Assembly: GCA_946811185.2 (NCBI GenBank)
Contig: OX328108.1
Span: forward strand, 2,255,501 to 2,319,500
Reading direction: 5' to 3'
Length of the DNA stretch: 64,000 nt
From: Hippopus hippopus
Lineage: Eukaryota > Mollusca > Bivalvia > Cardiida > Cardiidae
The notes beneath the pieces are model-generated. The model did not search any database and had not been told where the DNA came from. It was given only the letters and a program-made list of their open reading frames with translations. Positions 53,401 to 60,347 of the stretch are shown here, piece after piece. How positions within the stretch are numbered: the stretch's first letter is position 1; each line of letters starts with the position of its first letter. A program made the position numbers and the translations under genes.

Positions 53401-55225
53401 ATTTGCGTATTATCGGGGACGTAGTAAGCATCGAAGTTGACTGGGAAAAAGCGGAAGTCAAACGTGCATGCCGAAAAGAAAATCGATAACCCAGTCTGTG
53501 TATAGGCGACTGTTTACAATCTTGTATGTATACACACGGCGGTTTGTATAATTATGCGAACTGTTGACAGATTATCACGTTTAACAATTGAAGTGGGCTA
53601 TAAATCAAAAAGATGACATCGATATTTCCCAATCAATTCTTTTGATATCAGTTTATGAACTGTGCCACTTCCTGTATCAATGTGGTAGTAGGGGGGCATG
53701 ACTGTTTTACAAACAGACATCTTCTTAGATGTAAGTCTGATCAATTTAACCTTACTTATTGTGTTGTCTGTAAATACTTTCAAATTTGGACAAGTGAACA
53801 TGAATTAGGGTTACGTACAGAAATACATATGAATGCATTTTGATAAAAGAAAACTTCGTTTTATGAGCAGTTTCTCCATTTGTCACTATGCTTTCAAAAT
53901 CGATCTGCTCTCAAATTCAAGGCAGTCCTCTGCAGAAATTAATTTGTGACCAGATGGTTAAATTTTGGACTTGTCCAAAGCATTTGCAGACCACAAATTA
54001 TGTGGCTAAAACTGAGGAAATTGCCTTTGAAAGGGTTGGTATAAAATCCTTTTCTCCTTTTTCTACGATGTTCTTTACTCTATCAAAGGCAAATCCCATT
54101 TCTTGATCAGCCTTTCATTTGTGCTTTGTAAATGCTTTCAATTTCAATTTTTTTTTTCTGGTATAGAGATGATGAGCAAGCCGTCATCCCTTCATTAAAT
54201 TAGCCATGCTCTGTGAAAATAGAGGATTTTACATGAGTGTTTATGTTTTATCATTTTTATCAAACAAGTTGATTAAAATTGTATGATAAAAATGATAATA
54301 CATAAACACGAATGTGAGATTCTATTTATCACATAAAACGAATGACAGACAGAAAAATATCCCGCATCATCACCTTTAGCCTCTATACCGTTCACACAGT
54401 TGTAGTTTGGTTTCAAATGTGTATATAAACAAGTAGATAGTTCTTTGACCTTTACACCGAAAGAAGAGTGAAATAGTTTATAGAGGGGTTAAGTCCACCT
54501 ATTTCCACAATAATATTGATTTTAAGAGATTTTTGCTGCATTTCTTGGCTTTTATCAAACATGGAAATCAAAAACTTTCCACGCGTATATGTTTTAGCAA
54601 CAGTGACGTCATTTTTCCCTGAAACAGTGTAACAGTACAAATTCCCGCAAAAACTTTGGTTGGTTTCTCTGGCTTCGCGCGCTCATGACTGAAAACTGAT
54701 CAGAACCGGGACCCAAAAAATGATAATACACTAGTGTATTATCAAAAATAAGTCATGGGTTTAATACACTGCTGGGGGAGGTTTTATGTGATAAAAGAGG
54801 TTTAATGCATCTGCAAAAATGAAAAACAAAACTTATGGCGATTGATAAATTTTCTGCATGTCCAAGGACCATTCTACCTCATGATTTAAGTTGATTGTTC
54901 TGCAAAATGGGTTTTATGGATCAATAATTATATCATGACTTGTTTGGTATAATGCGTCACGCAGATTTATTTAACCCCCTTTTGCCAGAGCATGGCTCAA
55001 TTGTTTAAGTTTGATGATAATAAAAAGGCGGCGTGTATGTTACTTGGTTATTGCATACTCAACTATAAATTGAATATATTTCATTCTGATTTTAGGATCA
55101 CGCCATGGAGGTTTTTCGAATGGCTTGTTTGCCGATTCTTTTACAGGGTTTCCTGGTCCAAGTCCGTTTTTCTCCTCCTCCTCCTCTTCCCCACATTTCG
55201 ACCCTTTTGGGGGCGGAAGCTCAGG
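38354..55225 (+). CDS. DNAJB6: DNAJB6-like J-domain co-chaperone, 5' part (exons 1-4, 3' exons outside window)
   Basis: Class B HSP40. Such proteins stimulate Hsp70 ATPase through the J domain and, in the DNAJB6/DNAJB8/DNAJB2 group, hold aggregation-prone clients. Joined exons 38354-38436, 49416-49525, 51602-51784 and 55096-55225 give an uninterrupted frame of 168 codons. Counting from the likely Met at 38369 ([10 protein letters not shown]), the J domain spans about residues 3-69, with helix [13 protein letters not shown], the HPD signature at 32-34 and [19 protein letters not shown] closing the domain. It is followed by a G/F-rich stretch with [12 protein letters not shown], a hallmark of DNAJB6/2/8, then a Ser-rich stretch with PHFDPFGGG. 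All introns are GT-AG with matching phases. The last exon ends two bases into a codon, so the gene continues past 64000 and intron 4 is at least 8.7 kb. Human DNAJB6 isoforms are 241-326 residues, so roughly half is seen. Orthology to DNAJB6 rather than DNAJB2 or DNAJB8 rests on the motif and is not proven. Confidence 0.85.
38851..39147. repeat. three spaced hairpins in the hAT 3' region
   Basis: Three imperfect hairpins about 110 bases apart (near 38851-38915, 38971-39035 and 39083-39147) share the pattern ACAAAAG.AGAAAnT.....A.TTTCTC. They look like distant relatives of the PalA core, but with shorter arms and a different loop. Confidence 0.45.
41019..41078. mobile_element. PalD hairpin remnant in the hAT intron
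   Basis: AGTGTCAATCAAGATTAGGC / GGCTTATCTTGCATTTACACT. Confidence 0.4.
41150..41470 (+). mobile_element. two decayed PalA copies in the hAT intron
   Basis: AACAGCTGACAAAATTTTGG and ACAGATGACAAAATTTTGGA each start an L arm that leads to TTTTCTTCTTTTCCTACCAT or TTTTTTCCTTTACGTG. Hairpins are mostly gone. Confidence 0.4.
41828..42025 (-). mobile_element. PalA copy in the hAT intron
   Basis: R arm AAGACTTTCGAAACCATTGC, damaged hairpin, L arm to TCAAATTTTATCAAGTG. It post-dates the hAT insertion if it is a true insertion. Confidence 0.5.
43287..43453 (+). mobile_element. PalA copy, diverged
   Basis: GTTTACCGGACAACAAAATT and L arm; one hairpin arm, then TTTTCCCAAGGAGTC and TTAAGTGG. Confidence 0.45.
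43449..43662 (+). mobile_element. PalA copy with short core
   Basis: L arm with GCAAACAACAAAATAGATG; the core lacks the first arm (ACATTAACAGCAATTTCTCC); R arm GGGTCGTTTAACACTGG. Confidence 0.5.
43754..44060 (-). repeat. SINE-a copy
   Basis: Inverted tail GATTTATTGATTG, GGTGTTTAACGCTGTTTTCA, full body, B box CGGAAATCGAACCAG, A box CACTGAGCTACCAGG. Confidence 0.75.
44063..44434. other. interval without recognised element
   Basis: Nothing recognised. Confidence 0.35.
44435..44884 (-). mobile_element. PalA copy hosting another PalA
   Basis: 44435-44564 ends CAATGTTTTTTACCCTT. After the insert, AGACAGTGTTCCATCGTTTG and the L arm continue in register (family text CTATCAAAGACAAnTTCCATC). Confidence 0.65.
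44565..44786 (+). mobile_element. PalA copy nested in PalA
   Basis: TTAA at 44565-44568 and 44783-44786. Inserted at the same family position and relative orientation as the copy at 8152. Confidence 0.7.
44885..45582. other. interval without recognised element
   Basis: A decayed PalA-core-like stretch may lie near 45150-45200 (TTTTTCCTTTTCCCATGATG). Otherwise nothing recognised. Small open frames here lack codon bias or domain similarity. Confidence 0.35.
45583..45806 (+). mobile_element. PalA copy with paired hairpin changes
   Basis: TTAA start, TTAG end. Hairpin GTTGGAAA...GCTGATTATCAGC...TTTCCAAC differs from the family at two paired positions. Confidence 0.65.
45803..45990 (+). mobile_element. 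PalA copy with damaged hairpin
   Basis: L arm complete. The core is reduced to GGCACTGGTTACCAGCTTTT. Confidence 0.55.
46075..46297 (-). mobile_element. PalD MITE
   Basis: TTAA at both ends; GCTTAGCTGCTAAAC left; hairpin ACAGTGTAGATCAAAATAAG / TGTTTGCTCTACACTGT; right TTTAGCAGGATATTGAGGAT. It separates a PalA R end (AATCCCGAGTCAAAACAGTC, 46050) from the rest of a PalA at 46298. Confidence 0.6.
46294..46482 (-). mobile_element. PalA copy, R end separated by PalD
   Basis: GCTTTTAGAAACAATATAGG, hairpin with GAAATACTAATAACCAGCG, L arm diverged, ends GGTATAGGGTTAA. Confidence 0.5.
46479..46695 (+). mobile_element. PalA copy, R TIR lost
   Basis: Shares TTAA 46479-46482. Core with GCTGGTTACTAGCG. 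Confidence 0.6.
46695..46907 (+). mobile_element. PalA copy, L TIR lost
   Basis: The L arm has a short repeat (GAAAGTATTTGTGGAT, GAAAGCATTTGTGGAT); perfect core; ends GGATTAA. Confidence 0.65.
46967..47197 (-). mobile_element. PalA copy
   Basis: TTAA start; L arm of the variant type with CATAAGCTCATTTGTACC; ends AAAGGATTAG. Confidence 0.65.
47205..47345 (+). mobile_element. PalA remnant
   Basis: L arm (AAGTATTTGCAGTGACAAAT) and decayed core; R arm missing. Confidence 0.4.
47342..47553 (+). mobile_element. PalD MITE
   Basis: TTAACACTTGTCCTGCTCAA, hairpin ACAGTGTAGATCCAAGATCA / TCATCTTGACCTAAACTGT, right GCGCTTAACAGTGTAAGGG. Confidence 0.65.
47554..47888. other. interval without recognised element
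   Basis: Nothing recognised. Confidence 0.35.
47889..48181 (-). repeat. SINE-a copy
   Basis: TGGTGTTTAACGCCATTTTC, body with TATCATCAATCCCTTG, B box GGGGATTCAAACC, A box ACTACCTAGGCTC. Confidence 0.7.
48258..48483 (-). mobile_element. PalA copy with paired hairpin change
   Basis: The hairpin is perfect but has GTTGG / CCAAC in place of GTGGG / CCCAC on both arms. Ends GGCAAAGAGTTAG. Confidence 0.7.
48491..48590 (+). mobile_element. PalA L-end fragment
   Basis: CCTAACCAGGCCACAAAATT, GACTGGTCCAATCTGAAAAC; stops before the core at the next copy. Confidence 0.45.
48591..48820 (-). mobile_element. PalA copy
   Basis: TTAACCCTATACCACACAAC; hairpin damaged (ATCCTTGCAATCAGC); ends GGTAAAGGGTTAG. 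Confidence 0.65.
48828..48935 (+). mobile_element. PalA core/R-arm fragment
   Basis: CATGTGGGAATAGGAGAAAA, loop CTGTTTACCAGCG, R arm GCGGTCATTAAAAT. Confidence 0.5.
49088..49352. mobile_element. foldback element E, copy 2, diverged
   Basis: GTGGCACATTTCTGCCACAA, then CATACGAGATAAC, on the left; GTTATCTCGTATCTCATGAC, then AGAAATACGCCACC, on the right. Same arm motifs as 4748-5069, lacking the GGGCCCC ends. Confidence 0.55.
49416..49525 (+). CDS. DNAJB6: DNAJB6-like exon 2
   Basis: The acceptor is ctatttttcag and the donor gtaagt. It completes the split Ala codon of exon 1 and encodes [20 protein letters not shown] and on to YEVLSD, that is J-domain helix II, the HPD loop and helix III. The HPD triplet is intact, so the Hsp70-stimulating residue set is present. 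Confidence 0.9.
49560..49745 (+). repeat. SINE-c copy
   Basis: TTTTGCTCAGTAGTAAAG head, GGGTTTGGTCC B-box region, GCACTGGGTTTTTC, 3' truncated near GAGCTGTTGCCATGAAG. In intron 2 of the DNAJB6-like gene. Confidence 0.65.
49754..50588 (-). mobile_element. PalA copy split by Hel-B
   Basis: R arm 49754-49808 (to GAGAAGGTTTTT); after Hel-B, TTGAAAACATTGTGGG continues with a perfect core and L arm to GTCCTTTGGTAAAA. Confidence 0.7.
49809..50414 (+). mobile_element. Hel-B copy 4, complete
   Basis: AGCTCCACTGGCC to GGCGCTCAAGCGCC + CTCTAG, nearly identical to copy 3. In intron 2, inside PalA. Confidence 0.75.
50586..50819 (+). mobile_element. PalA copy, diverged
   Basis: CCTTGCCAGATGACAAAATT and L arm; an insertion ACTAAAAAAAAAA in the first hairpin arm; end GTAAAGGCTTAA. 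Confidence 0.55.
50827..51055 (-). mobile_element. PalA copy
   Basis: TTAA start, TTAG end, hairpin with GTCGG in one arm only. Confidence 0.7.
51081..51316 (+). mobile_element. PalA copy, CATAGTGGCTC subfamily
   Basis: TTAACCCTTGACCCTTTACC (9-base extension of the TIR), perfect core, ends GTAAAGGGTTAA. Confidence 0.7.
51345..51412. mobile_element. PalD hairpin remnant
   Basis: ACAGTGTAGATCAAGATCAG / TGATCCTTAATCTACACTGT. Confidence 0.5.
51440..51565 (+). mobile_element. PalA copy truncated just before exon 3
   Basis: TTAA start, L arm, GAGAGGGTAGAAAACATC, first hairpin arm, then lost after GCTGGTCAC. Exon 3 of the DNAJB6-like gene begins at 51602. Confidence 0.55.
51602..51784 (+). CDS. 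DNAJB6: DNAJB6-like exon 3
   Basis: The acceptor is cttttctgtttgcag and the donor gtaaaa. It encodes the end of the J domain ([15 protein letters not shown]) and the G/F-rich linker with aromatic repeats ([18 protein letters not shown]), then [17 protein letters not shown]. The linker is the family's client-handling and autoinhibitory region. A truncated PalA repeat ends about 37 bases upstream of the exon. Confidence 0.9.
51897..52168 (+). repeat. SINE-a copy, diverged
   Basis: A-box-like GTGGGTCAGTCAGTA, B box GGTTCGAATCCCC, body TAGGATTGATGAGAGTCATT; 3' GTTGAAAATG. In intron 3. Confidence 0.65.
52219..52300 (-). mobile_element. PalA fragment left of the pearl-like element
   Basis: AGACTTTTGAAAATGTTGTG and core remnants to TACAATATTTTCTGC; the L arm is not found on the far side. 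Confidence 0.45.
52301..53307 (+). mobile_element. pearl-like element P with six 158-bp tandem units
   Basis: It opens TATGCCCCCC with a 5' hairpin (CCCCCCTTC-AAC-GAAGTGGGGG) and a GTCGGTCGGTCGG microsatellite. Six units follow, with AACTAGACACAGAATTGACC or a near variant starting at 52381, 52539, 52697, 52855, 53013 and 53171, exactly 158 bases apart. Each unit ends in GTCAAGGTCACAG. The 3' terminus is not identified; sequence after 53287 is unrelated. No reading frame, though several units are open in one frame because of the repeat. Confidence 0.65.
53308..53751. other. possible end of another hAT-type element
   Basis: CAGGGCCCGCGCTGCCGTTT, then GCCACTTGAGCC, resembles a hAT terminus, but no matching inverted end was found within the window. 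The rest has no recognised content. Confidence 0.3.
53752..53800 (-). mobile_element. PalA L-end fragment
   Basis: TTGTGTTGTCTGTAAATACT, then TTCAAATTTGGACAAGTG. Confidence 0.45.
53937..54170. mobile_element. PalA symmetric (left-left) variant
   Basis: GACCAGATGGTTAAATTTTG with L arm, reduced core, inverted L arm (CATTTGTGCTTTGTAAATGC). Confidence 0.5.
54236..54309. repeat. 25-base inverted repeat
   Basis: GTGTTTATGTTTTATCATTT and the complement AAATGATAATACATAAACAC; one mismatch over about 25 bases; loop about 24 bases. Confidence 0.7.
54325..54796. mobile_element. candidate MITE G
   Basis: TTTATCACATAAAAC at the left and GTTTTATGTGATAAA at the right (15-base inverted ends). Interior includes a perfect 24-base palindrome at 54721-54744. 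Boundaries uncertain. Confidence 0.4.
55096..55225 (+). CDS. DNAJB6: DNAJB6-like exon 4
   Basis: The acceptor is ctgattttag and the donor gtaggt. It encodes [34 protein letters not shown] and DPFGGGSSG. The S/F-rich composition resembles the S/T-rich segment that mediates DNAJB6/DNAJB8 anti-aggregation activity. The serine run is written by a (TCC)n tract that could be length-polymorphic. No stop codon is reached before the donor. Confidence 0.8.
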
Positions 55226-55411
55226 GTAGGTATAGGGACCCACAATGCTCACTTTTTTCTATCACTGACATTTGATGACTTTTCTTGTATTCTCTTCAGT
55301 AATACAATCCTGCCTCTCTTCCTGCCTCTATAGCTTTTTTTTTTGTAAACAATAATCCTTTCATACTGCATTTATCCTACAACATACAGCAAAAGTTGAG
55401 CCTCGTCCATA

Positions 55412-55640
55412 TTAACCCTTTACTAAACAATCCTGTGTTTTCACGACCCTGTAGAAGAGGCCTTTTAAAAACATTGTGGGAAATGGAGAAAATGCTGGTA
55501 ACCAGCATTTTCTCCTTTTTCCACAATGTTTTCTACCCTATCAAAGCAAGATTGCTCCATTTGAACCACATTGAAATTGTTGTCTGCAAATGCTTTCAGT
55601 TTGGACAAGGCTAACATTTTGTCACTTGGTAAAGGGTCAG
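55412..55640 (-). mobile_element. PalA copy
   Basis: TTAACCCTTTACTAAACAAT start, near-perfect core, L arm, GGTAAAGGGTCAG end. Confidence 0.7.
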
Positions 55641-55712
55641 AAGACTTGAAATTAAATGAGGCACAAATGATGATTACTGCCACATAAAAGGTAGAGAATA
55701 TTGTGGACATGT
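55641..55712 (+). mobile_element. PalA fragment
   Basis: L-arm text AAATTAAATGAGGCACAAAT to GAATATTGTGGAC, then lost. Confidence 0.4.
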
Positions 55713-55714
55713 CT

Positions 55715-55946
55715 GTAACTCTTTACAAAATGACAAAATCTTAGAACTGCCAAAATTGAAAGGTTCTGCAGACAGCAAAATAATTGTGACTAAGGAAAGA
55801 AAGAGTTTTGCCTTTCAAAGGGTAGAAAACATTGTGGGAAAGGGAGAAAATGCTGGTTACCAGCACCTTCTCATTTTCTAATAATGTTTTCAAAAGCCTT
55901 GTAACTTAGGGTCGTTTAAAGTAGGGATTGTGTCGTTAAAGGTTAA
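55715..55946 (+). mobile_element. PalA copy
   Basis: CTCTTTACAAAATGACAAAA, core with decayed 3' arm, end GTTAAAGGTTAA. Confidence 0.65.
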
Positions 55947-56009
55947 TAAGGAAAAATAGTCCCAAACGTTTCCAAAACTTTGAAAGTTTTGTCACATATA
56001 TCTCAACAT

Positions 56010-56075
56010 AGCTGTCAGTGTAGATCCTGGGTTGGACTGCTCACTTTGTGCAGCCTGATCTTGACCTGCTTTTTC
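56010..56075. mobile_element. PalD hairpin remnant
   Basis: CAGTGTAGATCCTGGGTTGG ... CAGCCTGATCTTGACCTGC. Confidence 0.4.
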
Positions 56076-56090
56076 AACAGCCTTTACCAA

Positions 56091-56361
56091 TTAACCCAAT
56101 ACCAAACAAGCTGCTGTTTTAACAGCCCAAAGGAATAAAGGATTTGAAAACATTTTGCAAAAAGGAGAAAAATCACCAGCTTTTTTTTCCTTTTTACACA
56201 GTGTTTGCTACCCTGTTGAAGACTCAAACCATTATAATGAGCCACAATGTTGTCTTCCCTTTGAAAACTGATACCATTCTTTGAGCCACAATGAATTTGT
56301 CATCTGCAAAAGCTTTCAATTTGGACCATTCTAAAATTTTGTTGTCTTGTAAAGTGATTAA
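56091..56361 (-). mobile_element. PalA copy with partial L-arm duplication
   Basis: TTAA start; a stretch ACCATT...GAGCCACAATG occurs twice (near 56230 and 56273); shares TTAA 56358-56361 with the next copy. Confidence 0.6.
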
Positions 56362-56586
56362 CCCTTTACCACACGACAAAATTTTAGACCTGTCCAAATT
56401 GAAAGCATTTGTAGATGACAGTTTTAACGTGGCTCATATGAAATGATTTTTCTTTGATAGGGCAGAAAACATTGTGGGAAAAGGAGAAAATGCTGGTTAC
56501 CAGCATTTTCTCCTTTTCCCACAATGTTTTCAAAAGGCTTCTTTCCCAGGGTCGTTAAAAGTCGTCATTGTGTGGTAAAAGGTTAA
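56358..56586 (+). mobile_element. PalA copy, CATAGTGGCTC subfamily
   Basis: Complete, perfect core, TTAA at both ends. Confidence 0.75.
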
Positions 56587-57046
56587 TGACATACTTTCAG
56601 CCAGTTCATCATGTTACTCACTGTAGATGAATTTTTGTGATCAGAAGGCATCTTTTAAAAATATTGGGGCAAAACAGAAAAAGTGCTTTTGACTTTCTGC
56701 TTAATATTAAAATATTTTCACATTATTTTCCTGTTGCAAACTTAGGCTTAATATGTTAATTATGACTTTCTGCTTTTCCCACAATATTTTCACTTTATTT
56801 TCATGTTGCAAACTTCAATAATCTGTGTTGATCATGATATTTTAAAAAGATATTTAACAAAGATAATCTACATGTTTCAGGTTGTGTTTAGATAAAAAGA
56901 CAGTTATTTTTAATTCAGTCCTTTTTTACCGGAATCTCACACAAGATTTCTAACTATGCAGATTTAGGATCAGAATGCACACTCTTATGCATTCTGATCT
57001 TGGCTTATATTGTCTGTTAATTTATGTAGAAAATTTTCGCCATTTC
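56587..57046. other. AT-rich interval with PalD-like hairpin
   Basis: At 56955-57019, GCAGATTTAGGATCAGAATG / CATTCTGATCTTGGCTTATA is a PalD-like hairpin. 56690-56830 has two related TTTTCACnTTATTTTC...GTTGCAAACTT segments. Nothing else recognised. Confidence 0.4.
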
Positions 57047-57259
57047 TTAACCCTCTACCAAACAAACAGAGTTTTGGGGACCCTATGAAAAGAAGCTTTT
57101 GAAACCATTGTATTAAAAAGAGAAAATACTGATCATTAGCATTTTCTCCTTTTCCCACTCTGTATTCTGTCTTTTCAAAGAGAATACCATTGTTTGACCC
57201 ACACTTGATATGTCGTCTTAAAATGAATCAATTTGGACAAGTCGAAAACTTTGTCATGT
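57047..57259 (-). mobile_element. PalA copy, diverged
   Basis: TTAACCCTCTACCAAACAAA; loop CTGATCATTAGC; L arm shortened. Confidence 0.6.
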
Positions 57260-57470
57260 CAAAATTTGAGACCTGCCCAAACTGAAAGCATTTGCAGACA
57301 ACAAATTAAATGAGGCTCAAACAAGAGTCTTTGTTTCCAAAAGGTTAGAAAACATTGTGGGAAGTGGAGAAAATGGCGGTTACCACCATTTTCTCCTTTT
57401 TGCACAAGATTTTCAATAGGCTATTTCCTCAGGGTCGTTAAACTTGAGATGGTGTGGTAAAGAGTTTAGG
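57260..57470 (+). mobile_element. PalA copy, L TIR lost
   Basis: AAATTTGAGACCTGCCCAAA; hairpin GAAAATGGCGGTTACCACCA; ends GGTAAAGAGTTTAGG. Confidence 0.6.
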
Positions 57471-57783
57471 AATAATTTCCCAAGCAATAATTGTCACTTT
57501 TACAGAAATGTTTGCAAAAAGTGTTAGCTATAGAGATAGGAAAGTAGGCAGGCTTGATAACAAATATTAAAATGTAAATGGAGTTTTATAAATGCACATC
57601 TGTTTTAATCTCAAAGATTGACAGCCATTTTCTAACCATGTTTTTTGCTAACTATTGTCACGAAGTTTGGGCTGGGAGCACGCTTTATTGTTGTTGCACT
57701 CTGGGTAAATTTTTGGGTCACTTAGAATCATCTCTAATCAACCGTTTCTAATTAACCCTTTATTAGTTTTTAACCTGATTAAT
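57471..57783. other. interval without recognised element
   Basis: Nothing recognised. Confidence 0.35.
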
Positions 57784-58002
57784 CAACTCTTAACCAGACA
57801 ACAGAAATTTTGACTCATCCAAATTGATTTGCAGACGACATATTTGATAAGGCTAAAAAAAATTGAATTTTTCCATGAAAAGGGAGAAAACACTAGGGCA
57901 AGGAGAAAACACTGATCACCAGCATTCTCTCATTTCACACAATGTTTTCAAAGGCTCTTTCCCCCCCATCAAAAAAAACGGGATCACGTGGTAAAGGATT
58001 AA
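57784..58002 (+). mobile_element. PalA copy, diverged
   Basis: CTCTTAACCAGACAACAG; short duplication in the first arm (GGAGAAAACACT twice); C-run in the R arm; TTAA end shared. Confidence 0.6.
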
Positions 58003-58226
58003 CTCTTTACCACACAATCCCGACTTTTAACGACCCTGATAAAGAAGCCTTTTGAAAACAATTTGGGAAAAGGAGAAAATGATGGTAACCAGCATTTTCT
58101 CCTTTTCCCACAATGTTGTCTATCCTTAACAAAACAAATTTCAAATTTTCAGTCACTTTTATTTTGTCGTCTGCAAGTGCTTTCAATTTGGACCAGTCTA
58201 ACATTTTGTCTATTGGTAAAGAGTTA
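57999..58226 (-). mobile_element. PalA copy
   Basis: TTAA at both ends; good core (AATGATGGTAACCAGC). Confidence 0.75.
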
Positions 58227-58459
58227 ACTATCTTAACCTCAATAATCCATGTTTTGTCTTACAAACTAATTTTGATGTATTTGAATTTTGATGATTTTAA
58301 GATGATAAATTGGGGAAATTGCCCTAATGAACACTTTCTCCAACTACAGTCATATTCTCTTTTTTGTATTTTTCTTTGATATTTTGATTTTTTGGTTTCT
58401 CAAAGTGTATAGTTTGTGACTATTCAACTTTTGATTAGATGGAACAGTGTTATTAATTT
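58227..58459. other. interval without recognised element
   Basis: Nothing firm; GGGGAAATTGCCCTAATGAA, then CACTTTCTCC, may be a distant PalA-like hairpin. Confidence 0.3.
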
Positions 58460-58690
58460 TTAAGTCTTTACCAAATGTCGAGATTTCAGACGTGTTCAAA
58501 CTGAAAGCATTTTCAGACAACAAGGTTGATGTTACTCAAACACAGAAATTCATTTTTGGACAGGTAAAAACCATTGTGGTAAAAGGAGAAAATGCTGGAA
58601 ACCAGCATTTTCTCCTTTTACCACAATGTTTTCAAAAGTCCTTTTTCTTTAGGGTCGATTAAAAGTCAGGATTATTTGGTAAAGGGTTAA
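58460..58690 (+). mobile_element. PalA copy with paired hairpin change
   Basis: Hairpin perfect with GTGGTAAAAGG / CCTTTTACCAC instead of GTGGGAAAAGG / CCTTTTCCCAC; loop GGAAACC. TTAA both ends. Confidence 0.75.
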
Positions 58691-58743
58691 GAGAAAGTAA
58701 AGACATTTAGTAACAATCAATGTTAAGGTTGGAGATAATATTA

Positions 58744-58924
58744 AATAACTCTTCACCAAAATTTATGATGGAATTGTAGCCTTGTTTTAATTGAAAGCAT
58801 TTGCAGAAAATTAGTGAAATGATACTAAAAACATAAAATTTATCTTTCAAGAAATACAAACTATGTTTTCAAAAGCCTGTTTCCTCAAAATCCTTTGAAG
58901 TTTGGATTGTTTGGTAAAGAGTTA
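58744..58924 (+). mobile_element. PalA copy without the central hairpin
   Basis: L arm TTGAAAGCATTTGCAG, TTATCTTTCAAGAAATACAA and then ATGTTTTCAAAAGCC: core absent. R arm and GGTAAAGAGTTA present. Confidence 0.6.
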
Positions 58925-59024
58925 CTTTTTTCAGCACAGCTGTTTTAGAAGAAAACAACAAGTTATGATAGCCCAGGTGTGGTTGTCTGTGTTGTGATTT
59001 GCGTGTGAAAACTTTGACATTTAA

Positions 59025-59177
59025 GGAATGAAGAAAATTTTATTTTTTTCGTGGAAGTATGAAAAAAAAAAACCTAATCACACTGTATGAAACCGCTCCG
59101 CTTCGCGGTTTCATACAGTGTGATTAGGTTTTTTTTTTTTTTCATACCTCCATGAAAAAAATAAAATTCTCTTCATT
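59025..59177. mobile_element. foldback element F
   Basis: Arms of about 70 bases: GAATGAAGAAAATTTTATTT ... ATCACACTGTATGAAACCGC, a short loop around CTCCGCTTC, then the complement. Outer parts differ slightly (AGTATG vs CATACCT region; A/T run lengths). Confidence 0.7.
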
Positions 59178-59550
59178 CCTTATAATTTAATATTACAGAC
59201 AACATACACCCATGGAAATAATTCAAACTGCATTCATTTTCTTTATTTTTAAATCTAATGTTGGGGTTTCTAAAGCCCCGTCCACTCATATTTGTATGGC
59301 GCAAGAATACAATAGGGAAGCAGTTTTCCGATCCCCAATACAGAAAATTAACCAATAGAACGAAAGTAAATGAACACAGCAGTGTGTAGGACCCTCAAAA
59401 GTAACCTTCAGCAAAAGTAGTTCAAGCACAACGTGATTTTTTTTTTCATGAAGCTATGAAAAAAAAATTCAGCCAATCAGAACTTGCCAATGTTCATGAA
59501 AACAACTGATATTAAATTATTTTGTAGTAGATCTATCACTGTTATTACTA
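59178..59550. other. interval without recognised element
   Basis: 59445-59470 repeats the TTTTTTTTCATGAAGCTATG, then AAAAAAAA motif of element F in part. Otherwise nothing recognised. Confidence 0.35.
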
Positions 59551-59730
59551 AAGATATTTACTTCAAACTTGGACAAGTTGTTAACTATCAATAGGGGAAC
59601 CCATACAACAAGGGCAGGTAGCTATCAAAGTGTTTTTGAAACAGTAATGCCCCTTTTTCGACTAAAAATTTTCACTTAAAATCAAGCATTTGTAGCCCAG
59701 CATTGGCACCCATATACAGTGCTCTTGTTT
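59551..59730 (+). repeat. dispersed repeat N, copy 1
   Basis: GGACAAGTTGTTAACTATCA, ACAAGGGCAGGTAGCTATCA, TATGCCC-like AATGCCCCTTTTTCGACT, TTGGCACCCATATACAGTGC. Parallel to 62038-62215. Confidence 0.6.
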
Positions 59731-59790
59731 ACATCCGGTATGGATTATATTGCAGTCCCCTTTTGTGGGAGGGTCTGTCTTTCAATATTC

Positions 59791-60013
59791 AGGGATCCTG
59801 TGCAACTCAATTGTAACCTGGAGGTCTTGGGTTCGAACCTCACTGGAAACACTGGATTTTTGGTGGGAATGTCCTAGGGCAAGGCACTTCAGAGCCCTAG
59901 CCTGGTACTGGTGAAACCCAGGGTACACATGACTATTTAAGCTGTCATGGTGATATGTCTGAACTAATGTTGAAAATGGCATAAAACACCATTCAATCAC
60001 TGAATCAATGAAT
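59791..60013 (+). repeat. SINE-c copy
   Basis: GTGCAACTCAATTGTAACC (head damaged), B box GGGTTCGAACC, GGCACTTCAGAGCCCTAGCC, TGTTGAAAATGGCATAAAAC and a CAATCACTGAATCAATG tail. Confidence 0.75.
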
Positions 60014-60137
60014 TCCAGGGGAAAGATGATGGCATGAAGATTATGCAAGGTCACTGTCTCTTATAAGAGATTAGATAGATTATACAGATACATGCAGTTT
60101 ACTTTCTAGTCTATATGCATTCGCCATGGTTTTGTAT

Positions 60138-60347
60138 TTAACCCTTTACCACACAATGCTGACTTTGGGAAAAAGCTTTTTTGAAAGCATTGTAGGAAAA
60201 GGTGAAAAAGCTGGTAACCAGCATTTTCTCATAAAGTTTTTTACGGTGTCAAAGAAAAAATGCACCATTTGAGCCATACTGAAATTGTCGTCTGCAAATG
60301 TTGTCTATTTGGACAAGGCCAAAATTTTGTCGTCTGGTAAACAGTTA
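60138..60347 (-). mobile_element. PalA copy, second arm shortened
   Basis: TTAA at both ends; CCAGCATTTTCTCATAAAGT lacks CTTTTCCCAC. Confidence 0.65.

Noticed and set aside
53308..53700. A second complete hAT element starting CAGGGCCCGCGCTGCC
   Set aside because: Only one terminus-like sequence was found and no inverted partner or transposase text, so it is listed as uncertain only.
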